From the NCBI RefSeq assembly GCF_014905555.1, contig NZ_BNGS01000001.1, positions 992,001 to 1,056,000 of the forward strand: 64,000 bases of DNA, written 5' to 3'. Below, in pieces: positions 34,718 to 43,333 of the stretch; position 1 is the stretch's first letter, and each line of letters starts with the position of its first letter. The translations under genes were made by a program, and so were the position numbers. Below the pieces are notes generated by a model, which made no database searches, was not told where the DNA came from, and saw only the letters and a list, made by a program, of their open reading frames with translations. The DNA comes from Streptomyces sp. Y2F8-2. GTDB lineage: Bacteria > Actinomycetota > Actinomycetes > Streptomycetales > Streptomycetaceae.

Positions 34718-35626
34718 TCAGGGCCGGTCGGCCTCCTTCTCGCCGGGCACGGCGTGCCGCGCGCGGGCCCGGCGGTGCCACCGGTACAGGAGCAGGGGCA
34801 GGCCCGCGGCGAGCAGGCCGCCCGCCGTCAGGAGCAGTCCGCCGGCCATCGTGCCGAGGCCGCGCGGCGCGCGGGGGCCGGTGTCGGCGAGCGCCTCGGC
34901 GGCCGGACTGCGGCGGGGGGCGGACGAGGAGGACGTGGATTCCGGTTTCGTCCGGGCGCCGGCCTCGATGGAGAACCGGTAGTCGTCCGACTGGCCGACC
35001 CAGTCTCCGTTGTCGCCGTGCCGCCGCACGATCGCGGCGGTCGCGACGACCTCGTCCTGCGGGGTTCCGGAGGCGAACGCGAGCCGCACCGTCACACTGA
35101 GGGTCCGGCCCGGGGGCACGGTGAAGCCGGGGAAGCCGTCGTCGAAGGGGCCGACCAGTTCCTGCTCGTCGGTGCGTTCGAACGTGACGGGGTGTGGGTG
35201 GTCGCCCTCGAAGAATTCCAGTTCGGCCTGGGTGGCCGTCAGCGCGCGGCGGGTGTCGACGAGGACGAGTACCGGGTGGATGTTGCCGCAGGTCTGGGAG
35301 GAGGTGTTCTTCAGGTCGATGTACCAGGTGTGGGCGGCACCGCCGGCCGCGTAGGTCCGGGGCCCGCCGCGGATGCGGGCGGTGAGGGGGAAGGTGTGCT
35401 GGTCCCGCCCGGAGCAGGTGGGCCCCGGGTCGACGGGGAGCGCTGCGGCGGGTGCCTGGAGGAGCAGCATGGCGGCGGCGAGGGCGCAGGGCAGGAGCAC
35501 GGCCAGGGGGGCGCGGAGGGCCAGTCGGGCCAGTCCGGCCCGCCAGGGCGAGCGGGGCCCGTGGGGCCGGCGGGAGAGCGGCCGGGAGTGCTCTCCGGAG
35601 CGCCGAAGCGGTCGAGAGTGTCGCAT
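34718..35626 (-). CDS. LAxTG-type cell-surface protein
   Basis: 302 residues. Long basic N-terminus and signal helix (about 30-62), a beta-rich extracellular domain (about 68-235) with three cysteines, then the sorting signal ALADTG, a hydrophobic helix (MAGGLLLTAGGLLAAGLPLLLY) and a basic tail. LADTG fits the LAxTG motif recognised by Streptomyces class E sortases; such a sortase is encoded at 43334. A more internal start is possible because the basic N-region is unusually long. Confidence 0.75.
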   Translation of the reverse strand: MRHSRPLRRSGEHSRPLSRRPHGPRSPWRAGLARLALRAPLAVLLPCALAAAMLLLQAPAAALPVDPGPTCSGRDQHTFPLTARIRGGPRTYAAGGAAHTWYIDLKNTSSQTCGNIHPVLVLVDTRRALTATQAELEFFEGDHPHPVTFERTDEQELVGPFDDGFPGFTVPPGRTLSVTVRLAFASGTPQDEVVATAAIVRRHGDNGDWVGQSDDYRFSIEAGARTKPESTSSSSAPRRSPAAEALADTGPRAPRGLGTMAGGLLLTAGGLLAAGLPLLLYRWHRRARARHAVPGEKEADRP

Positions 35627-35783
35627 GAAGATATGACCGGACAGGCGAGCTGACCCCAGGGCGCGCCACGCCCTCCGCGCCGGAGCCGACGGCCCAAGTC
35701 CCCCCGATCAGCGCAGTCGCCGGGCCTGCGGACGGGCGCCTGGGGTCAACCTTCCACGCGCCGGAAGACCCGCACTCACCGCC

Positions 35784-36044
35784 CGAACACCCGGGCTACC
35801 CTTCCGCCCGCCCGAACACCCGGGCTAGCCTTCCGCCCGCCCGAACACCCGGGCTACCCTTCCGCCCGCCCGAACGCCGGGATCACCCCACCGCCCGTCC
35901 GAACAGGGTCCACCCCTGCACCGGCCGAACACCCGGGCTACCCCACCGCCCGCCCGAACGCCCGCGCTCACCCCACCGCCCGCCCGAACGCCCGGGCTCA
36001 CCCCTCCGCCCGCCCGAACGCCCGGGCTCACCCCTCCGCCCGCC
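35784..36044. repeat. Minisatellite, nine 29-30 base units
   Basis: Units of the type CGAACACCCGGGCTACCCTT + CCGCCCGCC begin at 35784, 35813, 35842, 35871, 35900, 35926, 35955, 35985 and 36015. The last unit (36015-36044) contains the stop codon and final codons of the ROK gene, so the array seems to have grown out of that gene's 3' end. Confidence 0.92.
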
Positions 36045-37167
36045 CGAACAAGGGCGCGAGCAGCAGCTGGGCCGCGCCCTCCGCCACGCCGCGCGCTTCT
36101 CCGGGAGCGATGGCCACCGGTACGCCCGCGGTCGCGCCCTCGCGCAGGGCGCGTGCGTCGAGGACGGCGCCCACTCCCCGGAGGAAGGGCTCCGGGTGCG
36201 CGGCGACGGTACGGCCACCGAGCAGGACCAGGTCGATGTCGAGCAGTCCGGCCAGGTTCGCGGCGCCCACGCCGAGGACGCGTGCCGCCTCGGGCACGTC
36301 GCCGCGCGCGACGGCGGCGAGGCAGAGCGCCTCCAGGCAGCCCCGGTCCCCGCACCCGCACGGCGGCCCGTCGAGCTGGATCACCTGGTGCCCGAACTCC
36401 CCCGCCCCGGTCCGCGCGCCCCGGTGCACGGCGCCGCCGATCACCAGCCCGGCACCGAGTCCGGTCCCGAGGTGCAGATAGGCGAACGACGCGTCCGTCG
36501 TCTCGGCCGCCCCGCCGAGGGCGAGCCCGAGCGCGGCGGCGTTGGTGTCCTTGTCGACGACCACGGGCATCGCCAGCCGCCGGGCCAGCGCCTCCCGCAA
36601 CGGGAACCCGTCCCACTCGGGGAACCCGGTGACCCGGTGCAGCACACCGTGCCGGTGGTCGAGCGGGCCGGGCAGAGCGACCCCGACGCCGAGCACGACC
36701 ACGTCGCCCACCAGTCCCTCGACCTCGCGGGCCGCCTCCTCGACCACGGCCTCCGCCCCCGCGCCCAGGTCCAGCGGTACCTGCCGCTCCGCGACCACCG
36801 CTCCGGTGAGGTCGCACAGCACGGCCCGCAGCTCGTCCCGGTCCAGATGCAGCCCCACGGCGTGCCCGGCGCCCGGCACCAGCCGCAGCACCGTACGCGG
36901 CTTGCCGCCGGTCGAGGCTCGGCGGCCCGCCTCCGCCACGAACCCGTCCGCCCGCAGCCGGGCGATGATCTTGCTGACGGCCTGCGGGGTCAGCCCGGTC
37001 CGCTCCGCGAGCTCGAGCCGGCTGATCCCGGGCTCCCCGGCCGCCCTCAGCAGATCCAGTACCAAGGCCGTGTTGTGGCTGCGCAGGGCGAGCAGGTTCA
37101 CCCCGCTCGCCACAGCCCCTGCGCCGTGCCTGCCGTCTCCGCCCCGTCCCGCGTACGTCCTGTTCAC
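36028..37167 (-). CDS. ROK-family transcriptional regulator
   Basis: 379 residues. N-terminal winged helix (about 25-95: LLRAAGEPGISRLELAERTGLTPQAVSKIIARLRADGFV) and a ROK sugar-kinase-like domain with the zinc motif CGCGDRGCLEA. GVGVALPGPLD and YLHLGTGLGAGLVIGG mark the kinase fold; ATP-loop Asp residues are not complete, so it is a sugar-sensing repressor rather than a kinase. GTG start at 37167. It is divergent from the Gfo/Idh gene with a large palindrome between them. Its last six residues (FGRAEG) lie in the minisatellite unit. Confidence 0.85.
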   Translation of the reverse strand: MNRTYAGRGGDGRHGAGAVASGVNLLALRSHNTALVLDLLRAAGEPGISRLELAERTGLTPQAVSKIIARLRADGFVAEAGRRASTGGKPRTVLRLVPGAGHAVGLHLDRDELRAVLCDLTGAVVAERQVPLDLGAGAEAVVEEAAREVEGLVGDVVVLGVGVALPGPLDHRHGVLHRVTGFPEWDGFPLREALARRLAMPVVVDKDTNAAALGLALGGAAETTDASFAYLHLGTGLGAGLVIGGAVHRGARTGAGEFGHQVIQLDGPPCGCGDRGCLEALCLAAVARGDVPEAARVLGVGAANLAGLLDIDLVLLGGRTVAAHPEPFLRGVGAVLDARALREGATAGVPVAIAPGEARGVAEGAAQLLLAPLFGRAEG

Positions 37168-37190
37168 GCCCCCATTGTCCCTGGCGCTTG

Positions 37191-37217
37191 CACTTTGGCA
37201 ACAGTGTTGCGAAAGTG
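37191..37217. promoter_or_regulatory. 27-base palindromic operator between ROK and Gfo/Idh genes
   Basis: Half sites CACTTTGGCAACA (37191-37203) and TGTTGCGAAAGTG (37205-37217) mirror each other except at one position per arm and the central base. It lies in the 56-base divergent gap and ends six bases before the Gfo/Idh start. Likely bound by the ROK protein to control both genes. Confidence 0.75.
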
Positions 37218-37223
37218 GGGCGC

Positions 37224-38309
37224 ATGACTGGCACAGCCCCTGGTACTGACACCCCCCTCCGCGTGGGCCTGGTCGGCTACGGCCTCGCGGGCTCCGTCTT
37301 CCACGCCCCGCTGATCGCCGCCACCGAGGGCCTGGTCCTCGACACGGTCGTCACCTCGAACCCGGAGCGGCAGCAGCAGGCCCGCGCCGCGTTCCCGGAC
37401 GTGCGCGTCGCCGCCACCACCGACGAGCTGTGGCCGCGCGCCGGCGAACTGGACCTGATCGTCGTCGCCTCGCCGAACAAGACGCACGTCCCGGTCGCCA
37501 CCGCCGCCCTCGAGGCGGGCCTGCCGGTCGTGGTCGACAAACCGGTCGCCGGCACGGCGGCCGAAGCGCGAGCGCTGGCGGCGCTGGCCGAGGAGCGGGG
37601 CCTGCTGCTCTCGGTCTTCCAGAACCGCCGCTGGGACAACGACTTCCTGACCCTCCGCAAGCTGCTAGCCGAGGGTGAACTGGGCGACGTCTGGCGCTTC
37701 GAGTCCCGTTTCGAGCGCTGGCGCCCGAAGCCCAAGGGCGGCTGGCGGGAGTCCGGCGACCCCGCAGAGATCGGAGGTCTGCTGTACGACCTCGGCAGCC
37801 ATGTCGTCGACCAGGCGCTGGTCCTCTTCGGCCCCGCCGCCGCGGTGTACGCCGAGTCGGACGTCCGGCGCCCGGGCGCGGAGGCGGACGACGACACGTT
37901 CATCGCACTCACACACGCCAGCGGCGTCCGCTCCCACCTGTACGTCTCCGCGACGGCGGCCCAGCTCGGCCCCCGCTTCCGGGTCCTCGGCTCGCGGGCG
38001 GGATACGTCAAGTACGGCCTGGACCCGCAGGAGGCGGCCCTGCGCGAGGGCCTGCGCCCCGGCCCGGACTGGGGCCAGGAGCCCGTGTCCCTGTGGGGCC
38101 GCGTCGGTTCCGGCGAGTCCCCGCTGACCGGCGGCGGCCGCCTGGAGCCGACCCTGTCCGGCGACTACCCGGCGTACTACGCGGCGATCGCGAAGGCCCT
38201 GCGTGAGGGCGGCCCGAACCCGGTGACGGCCCTGGAGGCAGCCGAGGCCCTGGACGTCCTGGAAGCCGCGCGACGCTCGGCCCGCGAGGGCGTGGAGGTG
38301 CAGCTGTGA
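37224..38309 (+). CDS. Gfo/Idh/MocA-family oxidoreductase
   Basis: 361 residues. Rossmann loop GLVGYGLAGSVFHAP, EKP-type motif VVDKPVAG with the catalytic Lys, and GGLLYDLGSHVVDQAL with the His of the family. Acts on a sugar or inositol-type polyol with NAD(P). ATG at 37224 is used since the palindrome upstream leaves no room for another start with ribosome site. Stop overlaps the next gene by four bases. Confidence 0.87.
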   Translation: MTGTAPGTDTPLRVGLVGYGLAGSVFHAPLIAATEGLVLDTVVTSNPERQQQARAAFPDVRVAATTDELWPRAGELDLIVVASPNKTHVPVATAALEAGLPVVVDKPVAGTAAEARALAALAEERGLLLSVFQNRRWDNDFLTLRKLLAEGELGDVWRFESRFERWRPKPKGGWRESGDPAEIGGLLYDLGSHVVDQALVLFGPAAAVYAESDVRRPGAEADDDTFIALTHASGVRSHLYVSATAAQLGPRFRVLGSRAGYVKYGLDPQEAALREGLRPGPDWGQEPVSLWGRVGSGESPLTGGGRLEPTLSGDYPAYYAAIAKALREGGPNPVTALEAAEALDVLEAARRSAREGVEVQL

Positions 38310-38794
38310 CCGCCGTGACCCCGGAGATCCCGGAACTCGAGGAGCAGGAGCGCCGCCTGACGCTCACTCGGTTCACGTACGACGACGCCTGGCGGCTGGG
38401 CACGCTGCTGGTGGAGCTGGCGCGGGCCCGCCAGGCCCCGGTGGCCGTCGACATCCGCCGCGGCGGCCAGCAGCTCTTCCACGCGGCACTGCCCGGCTCG
38501 GCCCCGGACAACGACGCCTGGATCGACCGCAAGCGCCGCGTGGTCGAACGCTACGGCTGCTCGTCGCTGCTGGTCGGCTCTCGCTTCCGCGCCAAGGGCA
38601 CGACGTTCGAGGAGTCCTCCCGCCTCGACCCGGACGTGTACGCGGCCCACGGCGGCTCTTTCCCGATCAGGGTGGAGGGAGCCGGGGTGATCGGCACGGT
38701 GACGGTGTCGGGCTTGCCGCAGGTCGAGGACCACCGGTTGGTGGTCGAAGCGTTGGAGAGGCTCACAGACCAGGGGTCGGGGAGCGCCCCCTAA
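38306..38794 (+). CDS. UPF0303/heme-degrading-domain (HbpS-like) protein
   Basis: 162 residues, start overlapping the Gfo/Idh gene. The HbpS/GlcG-like fold is shown by PVAVDIRRGGQQLFHAAL, DNDAWIDRKRRVVERYG, and the C-terminal HGGSFPIRVEGAGVIGTVTVSGLPQVEDHRLVVEAL. Lacks a signal peptide. Members are paired with sugar oxidoreductases in actinomycetes; function otherwise unclear. Confidence 0.82.
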   Translation: MTAVTPEIPELEEQERRLTLTRFTYDDAWRLGTLLVELARARQAPVAVDIRRGGQQLFHAALPGSAPDNDAWIDRKRRVVERYGCSSLLVGSRFRAKGTTFEESSRLDPDVYAAHGGSFPIRVEGAGVIGTVTVSGLPQVEDHRLVVEALERLTDQGSGSAP

Positions 38795-38860
38795 AGGGGC
38801 GCGGGGAACTGCGCGACCAGCCGACGACGACCCACAGTCGACGAACCGCCGCAGTTCCCC
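38784..38860. terminator. Compound stem-loops after the UPF0303 gene
   Basis: GCGCCCC/GGGGCGC (38784-38802) spans the stop codon, followed by GGGGAACTGC (38803-38812) pairing with GCAGTTCCCC (38851-38860). The second pair is a repeat form common between Streptomyces genes. Confidence 0.7.
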
Positions 38861-38878
38861 GGCCTTCCAGCGGAGCGT

Positions 38879-39736
38879 CTACGCGTCCTTCAACTCCTGC
38901 CGCTGCCGTCCGAGCCCCTCGATCTCCAGCTCCACGACGTCCCCGGCCCGAAGGAACGGCTTCGGCTCAGGCCGCCCCAGCGCCACCCCCGCCGGCGTAC
39001 CGGTGTTGATGACGTCACCGGGATACAGGGTCATGAACCGGCTGACGTACCGCACGACTTCGGCGACCGGGAAGATCTGCTCGGCCGTGGTCCCGTCCTG
39101 CTTCAGCTCCCCGTTGACCCAGAGCTTCAGGGAAAGGGCCTGCGGGTCCGGCACCTCGTCCGCCGTCACGAGCCAGGGCCCGAGCGGATTGAACGTCTCG
39201 CAGTTCTTCCCCTTGTCCCACGTCCCCCCGCGCTCGATCTGGAACTCGCGCTCGGAGACGTCGTGCGCGACGGCGTACCCGGCGACATGCGCCAGCGCCT
39301 CCTCATGGGACTCCAGGTAGCGGGCGGTCCGCCCGATGACGACCGCCAGCTCGACCTCCCAGTCGGTCTTGGTGGACCCGCGCGGCACGAGCACGGTGTC
39401 GTTGGGCCCGACGACCGTGTCCGCCGCCTTGAAGAAGATCACCGGCTCGGCGGGCGGCTCGGCACCGGTCTCGCGGGCGTGGTCGTGGTAGTTCAGCCCG
39501 ATGCAGACGATCTTGCCGATCCGGGCGAGCGGCGGCCCGATGCGCAGCCCGGTGGGGTCCAGCGCGGGCAGCTCACCGCTCCCGGCCGCGGCGCGGATCC
39601 GGCCGAGCGCCGCGTCGTCGGCGAGCAGCGGTCCGTCGATGTCCGGGACGAGACCGGACAGGTCCCGCAGGGTTCCCTCGGCGTCGAGCAGCGCGGGCCG
39701 CTCCGCCCCCGCCGTACCGACTCGCAGCAGCTTCAT
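38879..39736 (-). CDS. Fumarylacetoacetate hydrolase-family protein
   Basis: 285 residues from ATG 39736. The FAH core KIVCIGLNYHDHARETG, EPVIFFKAADTVVGPND, and TDWEVELAVVIGR carry the metal-binding Glu/Asp set, and GDVINTGTPAGVA the conserved loop. Acts as a C-C hydrolase, decarboxylase or isomerase on a 2-oxo-alkenoate; cytoplasmic. Confidence 0.9.
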   Translation of the reverse strand: MKLLRVGTAGAERPALLDAEGTLRDLSGLVPDIDGPLLADDAALGRIRAAAGSGELPALDPTGLRIGPPLARIGKIVCIGLNYHDHARETGAEPPAEPVIFFKAADTVVGPNDTVLVPRGSTKTDWEVELAVVIGRTARYLESHEEALAHVAGYAVAHDVSEREFQIERGGTWDKGKNCETFNPLGPWLVTADEVPDPQALSLKLWVNGELKQDGTTAEQIFPVAEVVRYVSRFMTLYPGDVINTGTPAGVALGRPEPKPFLRAGDVVELEIEGLGRQRQELKDA

Positions 39737-39903
39737 GGTCACAGTCTCCCTAGATCGCGGGCAGCCGCCGAAGGGTGCGGCCAGATGCGGCCAGGTGCGA
39801 CCGGGGGGCGCAGCCATCGGAGGACTGGTCGATCCTCCAAGGTCGTCGGTCAGTCCGCAATACCCCGTTCACGGACTGGACCGCCGACGACCGTCCGGCG
39901 CGC

Positions 39904-40626
39904 TCAGCGGTAGAGCACCGCCCGCTCCACCGCGCTCCACGTCGTACTGGTGACCACGTACAGTGCGGCGGCCAGCGGCACCACCGCCACGGTGACGAGG
40001 GTGAAGAAGGACAGGAACGGCATGGCCTTGGTGACCGCGCCGAGCCCGGGCACCTGCTCCTCGCCGCTCGCCTGGACCGGGCTCTCGGCCATCGTCCGCT
40101 TCGTACGCCGGTAGTTGAAGGTGGCGACGGCCGCGACGAGTGCGAACAGCCCGAGGTAGACGAGCCCGGCCGGCCCGAGCGGCCCGCCGTGGGCGAGGGC
40201 GTCGGCCCACCGGTCGCCGAGCGGGGCGGCGAACAGGGCGTGGGCGAGCAGGCCGTTGGCCTCGCCGCCGATCGTCGTGGTCGAGAACAGGTGGTAGAGC
40301 AGGAAGAAGGCGGGCAGCTGGAGGAGGCTCGGCAGCAGGCCGGACAGCGGGGAGACCTTCTCCTGCGCGTGCAGGGCGAGCACCGCCTTCTGGAACTTCT
40401 CCGGGTCCTTCGCGTGCTTCTTCTTCAGCTCGGCGATCCTCGGCTGCAACCGGGCGCGCGCCTGCTGTCCGCGCGCTGCGGCGCGGGAGAGGGGGTGGAC
40501 GAGGAGTCGTACGAGCGCGGTGAACAGGACGACCGCGGCGGCCGCGGCGAAGGCGTGGAACAGCGGCTGGAGCAGGTCGGCGAGATGCTCGACCAGGCGG
40601 GCGAAAACGGACATGAACGCGGACAA
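39904..40626 (-). CDS. yidC: YidC/Oxa1-type membrane insertase, second paralogue
   Basis: 240 residues; TTG at 40626 has GGAGGG seven bases upstream, giving one helix (18-45), the cytoplasmic hairpin (AELKKKHAKDPEKFQKAVLALHAQEKVSPLSG) and four further helices. Arg in helix 1 (ALVRLLVHPLSRAAARG) fits the hydrophilic groove residue. Shorter than the rnpA-linked YidC, so a secondary insertase. Streptomyces commonly has one next to a DUF6412 gene. Confidence 0.85.
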   Translation of the reverse strand: MSAFMSVFARLVEHLADLLQPLFHAFAAAAAVVLFTALVRLLVHPLSRAAARGQQARARLQPRIAELKKKHAKDPEKFQKAVLALHAQEKVSPLSGLLPSLLQLPAFFLLYHLFSTTTIGGEANGLLAHALFAAPLGDRWADALAHGGPLGPAGLVYLGLFALVAAVATFNYRRTKRTMAESPVQASGEEQVPGLGAVTKAMPFLSFFTLVTVAVVPLAAALYVVTSTTWSAVERAVLYR

Positions 40627-40699
40627 GGCTGAGCCCTCCGGGGTCTCGTCGTGCCGGGGTGGGATGGTGTCGGCATGACGACCCGCGCGGGGTCACGGA

Positions 40700-40768
40700 C
40701 GTACGGGACAGACGTACGGGAAGGCCGTACGCAAGAGACGTACGGAACGGCCGTACGGAAGACGTACG
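40700..40768. repeat. Six CGTACG palindromes at 13-base spacing
   Basis: CGTACG starts at 40700, 40713, 40726, 40739, 40752 and 40763 (spacing 13, 13, 13, 13, 11). The array lies in the DUF6412-yidC gap, about 75-140 bases upstream of the yidC start. Confidence 0.8.
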
Positions 40769-40781
40769 AGGAAGACGTGCC

Positions 40782-41093
40782 CTACGCGGCGGTCGCCGGG
40801 AGGGCGCGCCCCGGTGCCCGCGGTCGCCTACGGCCCGGGGCGTCGGGGTCCCGTTGCGGCAGGAACGCCGTACGGTGCTCCCGGTCCCGTATCGCCGTAC
40901 GCACCCGGGTCGGCGGCACGGCGGGCACGCTGCGGGCGGCGATCAGCGCGCAGACGGCGAGGGCGGAACCGGCCGCGGCGGTCGCGGCGAAGGCGACGGC
41001 GGCGTAGAGACTGCCGGTGTCGAGGAGCGCGACCTCGAGCAGCAGGAGCAGCAGCACGGCGGCGGGGCGCAGCTGCGCCCTGGTCCTGATCAT
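40782..41093 (-). CDS. DUF6412 membrane protein
   Basis: 103 residues; ATG at 41093 follows a purine-rich ribosome site. Two helices (about 10-24 and 27-50), then a basic cytoplasmic tail. Matches the small DUF6412 proteins found next to the second YidC in Streptomyces. Function unknown. Confidence 0.7.
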   Translation of the reverse strand: MIRTRAQLRPAAVLLLLLLEVALLDTGSLYAAVAFAATAAAGSALAVCALIAARSVPAVPPTRVRTAIRDREHRTAFLPQRDPDAPGRRRPRAPGRALPATAA

Positions 41094-41168
41094 CCGCTCC
41101 CCTCCCCCAACTCGCTTGCCCCTCGCTGCTTTCACACGGGCTCGCTGCCTTTACAGTCTCCCTGCCCT

Positions 41169-41702
41169 TTATACAGGCTCGGTCTCGAGCGGCCGCAGCA
41201 GCCTCTTCGGCTTCAGCAGCGCCCGGCTGACCGGATCGGCCGGATCGGGATCGAGCCCCGGCCCCGGCAGCATCTCAACGTCCTCGGCGGGCACGATGGT
41301 TCCGCAGGCGGGGCATTCGCCGTACGGCCCGAGTTCCTCGTCCGTGCCGCAGGTCGCGTGCCGGAAGATGCGCAGCTGCGTTTCGGAGTAGTGCTCGCGC
41401 CCCCACCGGCCGAGCGCGCGCAGGGTGGGCCACAGGGCGATGCCGCGCTCGGTGGGGACGTACTCGTCGCGCGGCGGGGAGTCCTGGTAGCGGCGCTTCT
41501 CGAGGATGCCCTCGGCGGTCAGGGTCTGGAGGCGGGCCGCGAGGACGGCGCGCGGGATGCCGAGGTGGGCGAGGAAGTCGTTGTAGCGCCGTACGCCGTA
41601 GAGCGCGTCGCGCACGACGAGCAGCGTCCAGCGCTCGCCGATGATCTCCAGCGCGCGGGCGATGGAGCACTCCTGCGTCGCGTAGTCCTTGCCGAGAGCC
41701 AT
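41169..41702 (-). CDS. HxlR-family transcriptional regulator
   Basis: 177 residues. CSIARALEIIGERWTLLVVRDALYGVRRYNDFLAHLGIPRAVLAARLQTLTAEGIL is the typical HxlR winged helix with the N-terminal Cys sensor. The extended C-terminus has a CXXC-type pair (HATCGTDEELGPYGECPACGT), which may bind zinc. Divergent from the MFS pump with three operator-like sites between them; likely represses the pump until an electrophile or drug appears. Confidence 0.87.
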   Translation of the reverse strand: MALGKDYATQECSIARALEIIGERWTLLVVRDALYGVRRYNDFLAHLGIPRAVLAARLQTLTAEGILEKRRYQDSPPRDEYVPTERGIALWPTLRALGRWGREHYSETQLRIFRHATCGTDEELGPYGECPACGTIVPAEDVEMLPGPGLDPDPADPVSRALLKPKRLLRPLETEPV

Positions 41703-41733
41703 GAGCTCACTGTAGCGAGTTTCCGATGCATGA

Positions 41734-41828
41734 GTTCAATCAGTGAACCGACTTTCCGAAAACTTGGTTCAATGACCGAACCGGTGCTGCTAGCGTCACC
41801 TTCCTACCCAAGGTTCAATGACCGAACC
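41734..41828. promoter_or_regulatory. Three operator sites in the HxlR-MFS divergent region
   Basis: GTTCAATCAGTGAAC (41734-41748) and two exact copies of GGTTCAATGACCGAACC (41766-41782, 41812-41828). All share GTTCA...GAAC dyad arms. The first is about 32 bases from the HxlR start and the last about 34 bases from the MFS start. Confidence 0.8.
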
Positions 41829-41861
41829 TTGCGATCCGACCCCGCCCCGGAAGGGCAGGCC

Positions 41862-43259
41862 ATGCCACAGCTGCCACGCACCGAACCGACCACGGCACCC
41901 CGCACCTCCCCCACCGCCCACGAGACCCCGCGAGCGACCGCCACCCTCGCCCTGACCAGCGCGGCCACGGCCGTGGCACTGATGACGTACACCGCGCCCG
42001 CGGTCACGCTCCCCGCCACCGTCGCCGCCCTGCACACCCCGCTGTCCGCGCAGGCCTGGCTGCTCAACGGCACTCCGCTCGGCCTCGCCGCCCTGCTCCT
42101 GGTGGCCGGCAGCCTCGCCGACGACTACGGCCGCCGGCGGATCTTCGTGGCCGGCACGGTCGCCCTCGGCATCACCACCGTGCTCGGCGCCTTCGCGACC
42201 TCGACGTGGCTGTTCACGCTGGCCCGGATCGCGCAGGGAGCGGCGAGCGCGGCGCTCCTCGCCAGCAGCCTCGGCCTGATCGTGCACGCCTTCCCGACCC
42301 CGCGCGGCCGGCTGCACGCGACCGGCGTGTGGGGCGCCTTCGTCAGCGGCGGCATCGCGGTGGGACCGCTGGTCGCGGGGGCGCTGCCCGGCTGGCGGCT
42401 CGCATACGGGGTGCTGGGCACCGCGGCGCTGATCGTCGCGGCCCTGTCCGCCCGGGCGCTGACGGAGTCCCGCGCGCCCCGGGGCGGGCGGCCGGACCTG
42501 GCGGGCGCCCTGGTCTTCAGCCTGGCCCTCGTCTCCCTGGTGGCGGCGCTCACGCTGGGCCGGGACGGCTGGCTGCGCACACCGGTGGCGCTGCTGCTGG
42601 CGGCGGCCGTGATCCTGATCGCGGCCTTCGCCCTGATAGAACACCGCACCCGCACCCCGATGATCGACCTGTCCCTGCTGCGCCGCCCGCGCTTCCTCGG
42701 CTCCGCGGCGGGCGGTCTGTTCACGGGCCTGGCGGTGATCGGCCTGTTCACCTTCCTGCCGACGCTGCTCCAGCGGACGCTGGGCCTGAGCCCGATCGCC
42801 ACGGCGTGGCTGTTCCTGCTGTGGTCCGGGCTGTCCTTCGTGGTCGCGCTCCAGGTGAAGCGGCTGCCGGGCCACTTCGCGCCCCGCCACCAGCTGGCCC
42901 TCGGTTTCGCGCTGCACGCCGTCGCCGTCCTGACGCTGCTCGGCGCGGTGGGTTCCGGCTCCTGGACGCGCGTGCTGCCCGGCCTGGTGATCGGAGGCGT
43001 GGGCAGCGGCCTGCTGAACGCCGCGCTCCCCCTGGTCGCCGTGGAGTCGGTCGCCGCCGAGCGCGCGGCGATGGGCTCGGGCGCCCAGCAGACGTTCCGC
43101 TACATCGGCTCCTGCGCGGGCGTGGCCCTCACCATCGCCCTCGCCACATCGGGCGGCCCCGGCTCACTGGCGCACGGGGCGAACGTCGCCGCGGTCGTCT
43201 CGGCGGGCCTGGCACTCGTGGGCGCGGTCGCCGTCCTGGTGCTGCGGGAGCGGGCGTGA
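41862..43259 (+). CDS. MFS transporter, drug efflux (DHA2-like)
   Basis: 465 residues from ATG at 41862. About 12-14 helices; SLADDYGRRRIFVAG is the loop 2-3 motif A, WLLNGTPLGLAALLLVAG motif D1-like, and GVWGAFVSGGIAVGPLVAGALPGW motif C of drug antiporters. Probable export of a toxic compound under HxlR control. Confidence 0.87.
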   Translation: MPQLPRTEPTTAPRTSPTAHETPRATATLALTSAATAVALMTYTAPAVTLPATVAALHTPLSAQAWLLNGTPLGLAALLLVAGSLADDYGRRRIFVAGTVALGITTVLGAFATSTWLFTLARIAQGAASAALLASSLGLIVHAFPTPRGRLHATGVWGAFVSGGIAVGPLVAGALPGWRLAYGVLGTAALIVAALSARALTESRAPRGGRPDLAGALVFSLALVSLVAALTLGRDGWLRTPVALLLAAAVILIAAFALIEHRTRTPMIDLSLLRRPRFLGSAAGGLFTGLAVIGLFTFLPTLLQRTLGLSPIATAWLFLLWSGLSFVVALQVKRLPGHFAPRHQLALGFALHAVAVLTLLGAVGSGSWTRVLPGLVIGGVGSGLLNAALPLVAVESVAAERAAMGSGAQQTFRYIGSCAGVALTIALATSGGPGSLAHGANVAAVVSAGLALVGAVAVLVLRERA

Positions 43260-43333
43260 GGACTTCTTGAACCACCGGGGCTCGGGCTGGGGACTCCCCG
43301 ACTCACCGGGGCTCGGCGTGAGGGCTTCCCGAC

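Noticed and set aside
35784..36044. CRISPR array
   Set aside because: Units are tandem without unique spacers and share the ROK gene end.
35825..37252. Longer minus-strand frame through the minisatellite
   Set aside because: Out of frame with the ROK domains; Gly/Arg repeats only.
43260..43333. Direct repeat ACTCACCGGGGC after the MFS gene
   Set aside because: Two or three short imperfect copies; too little to call an element.
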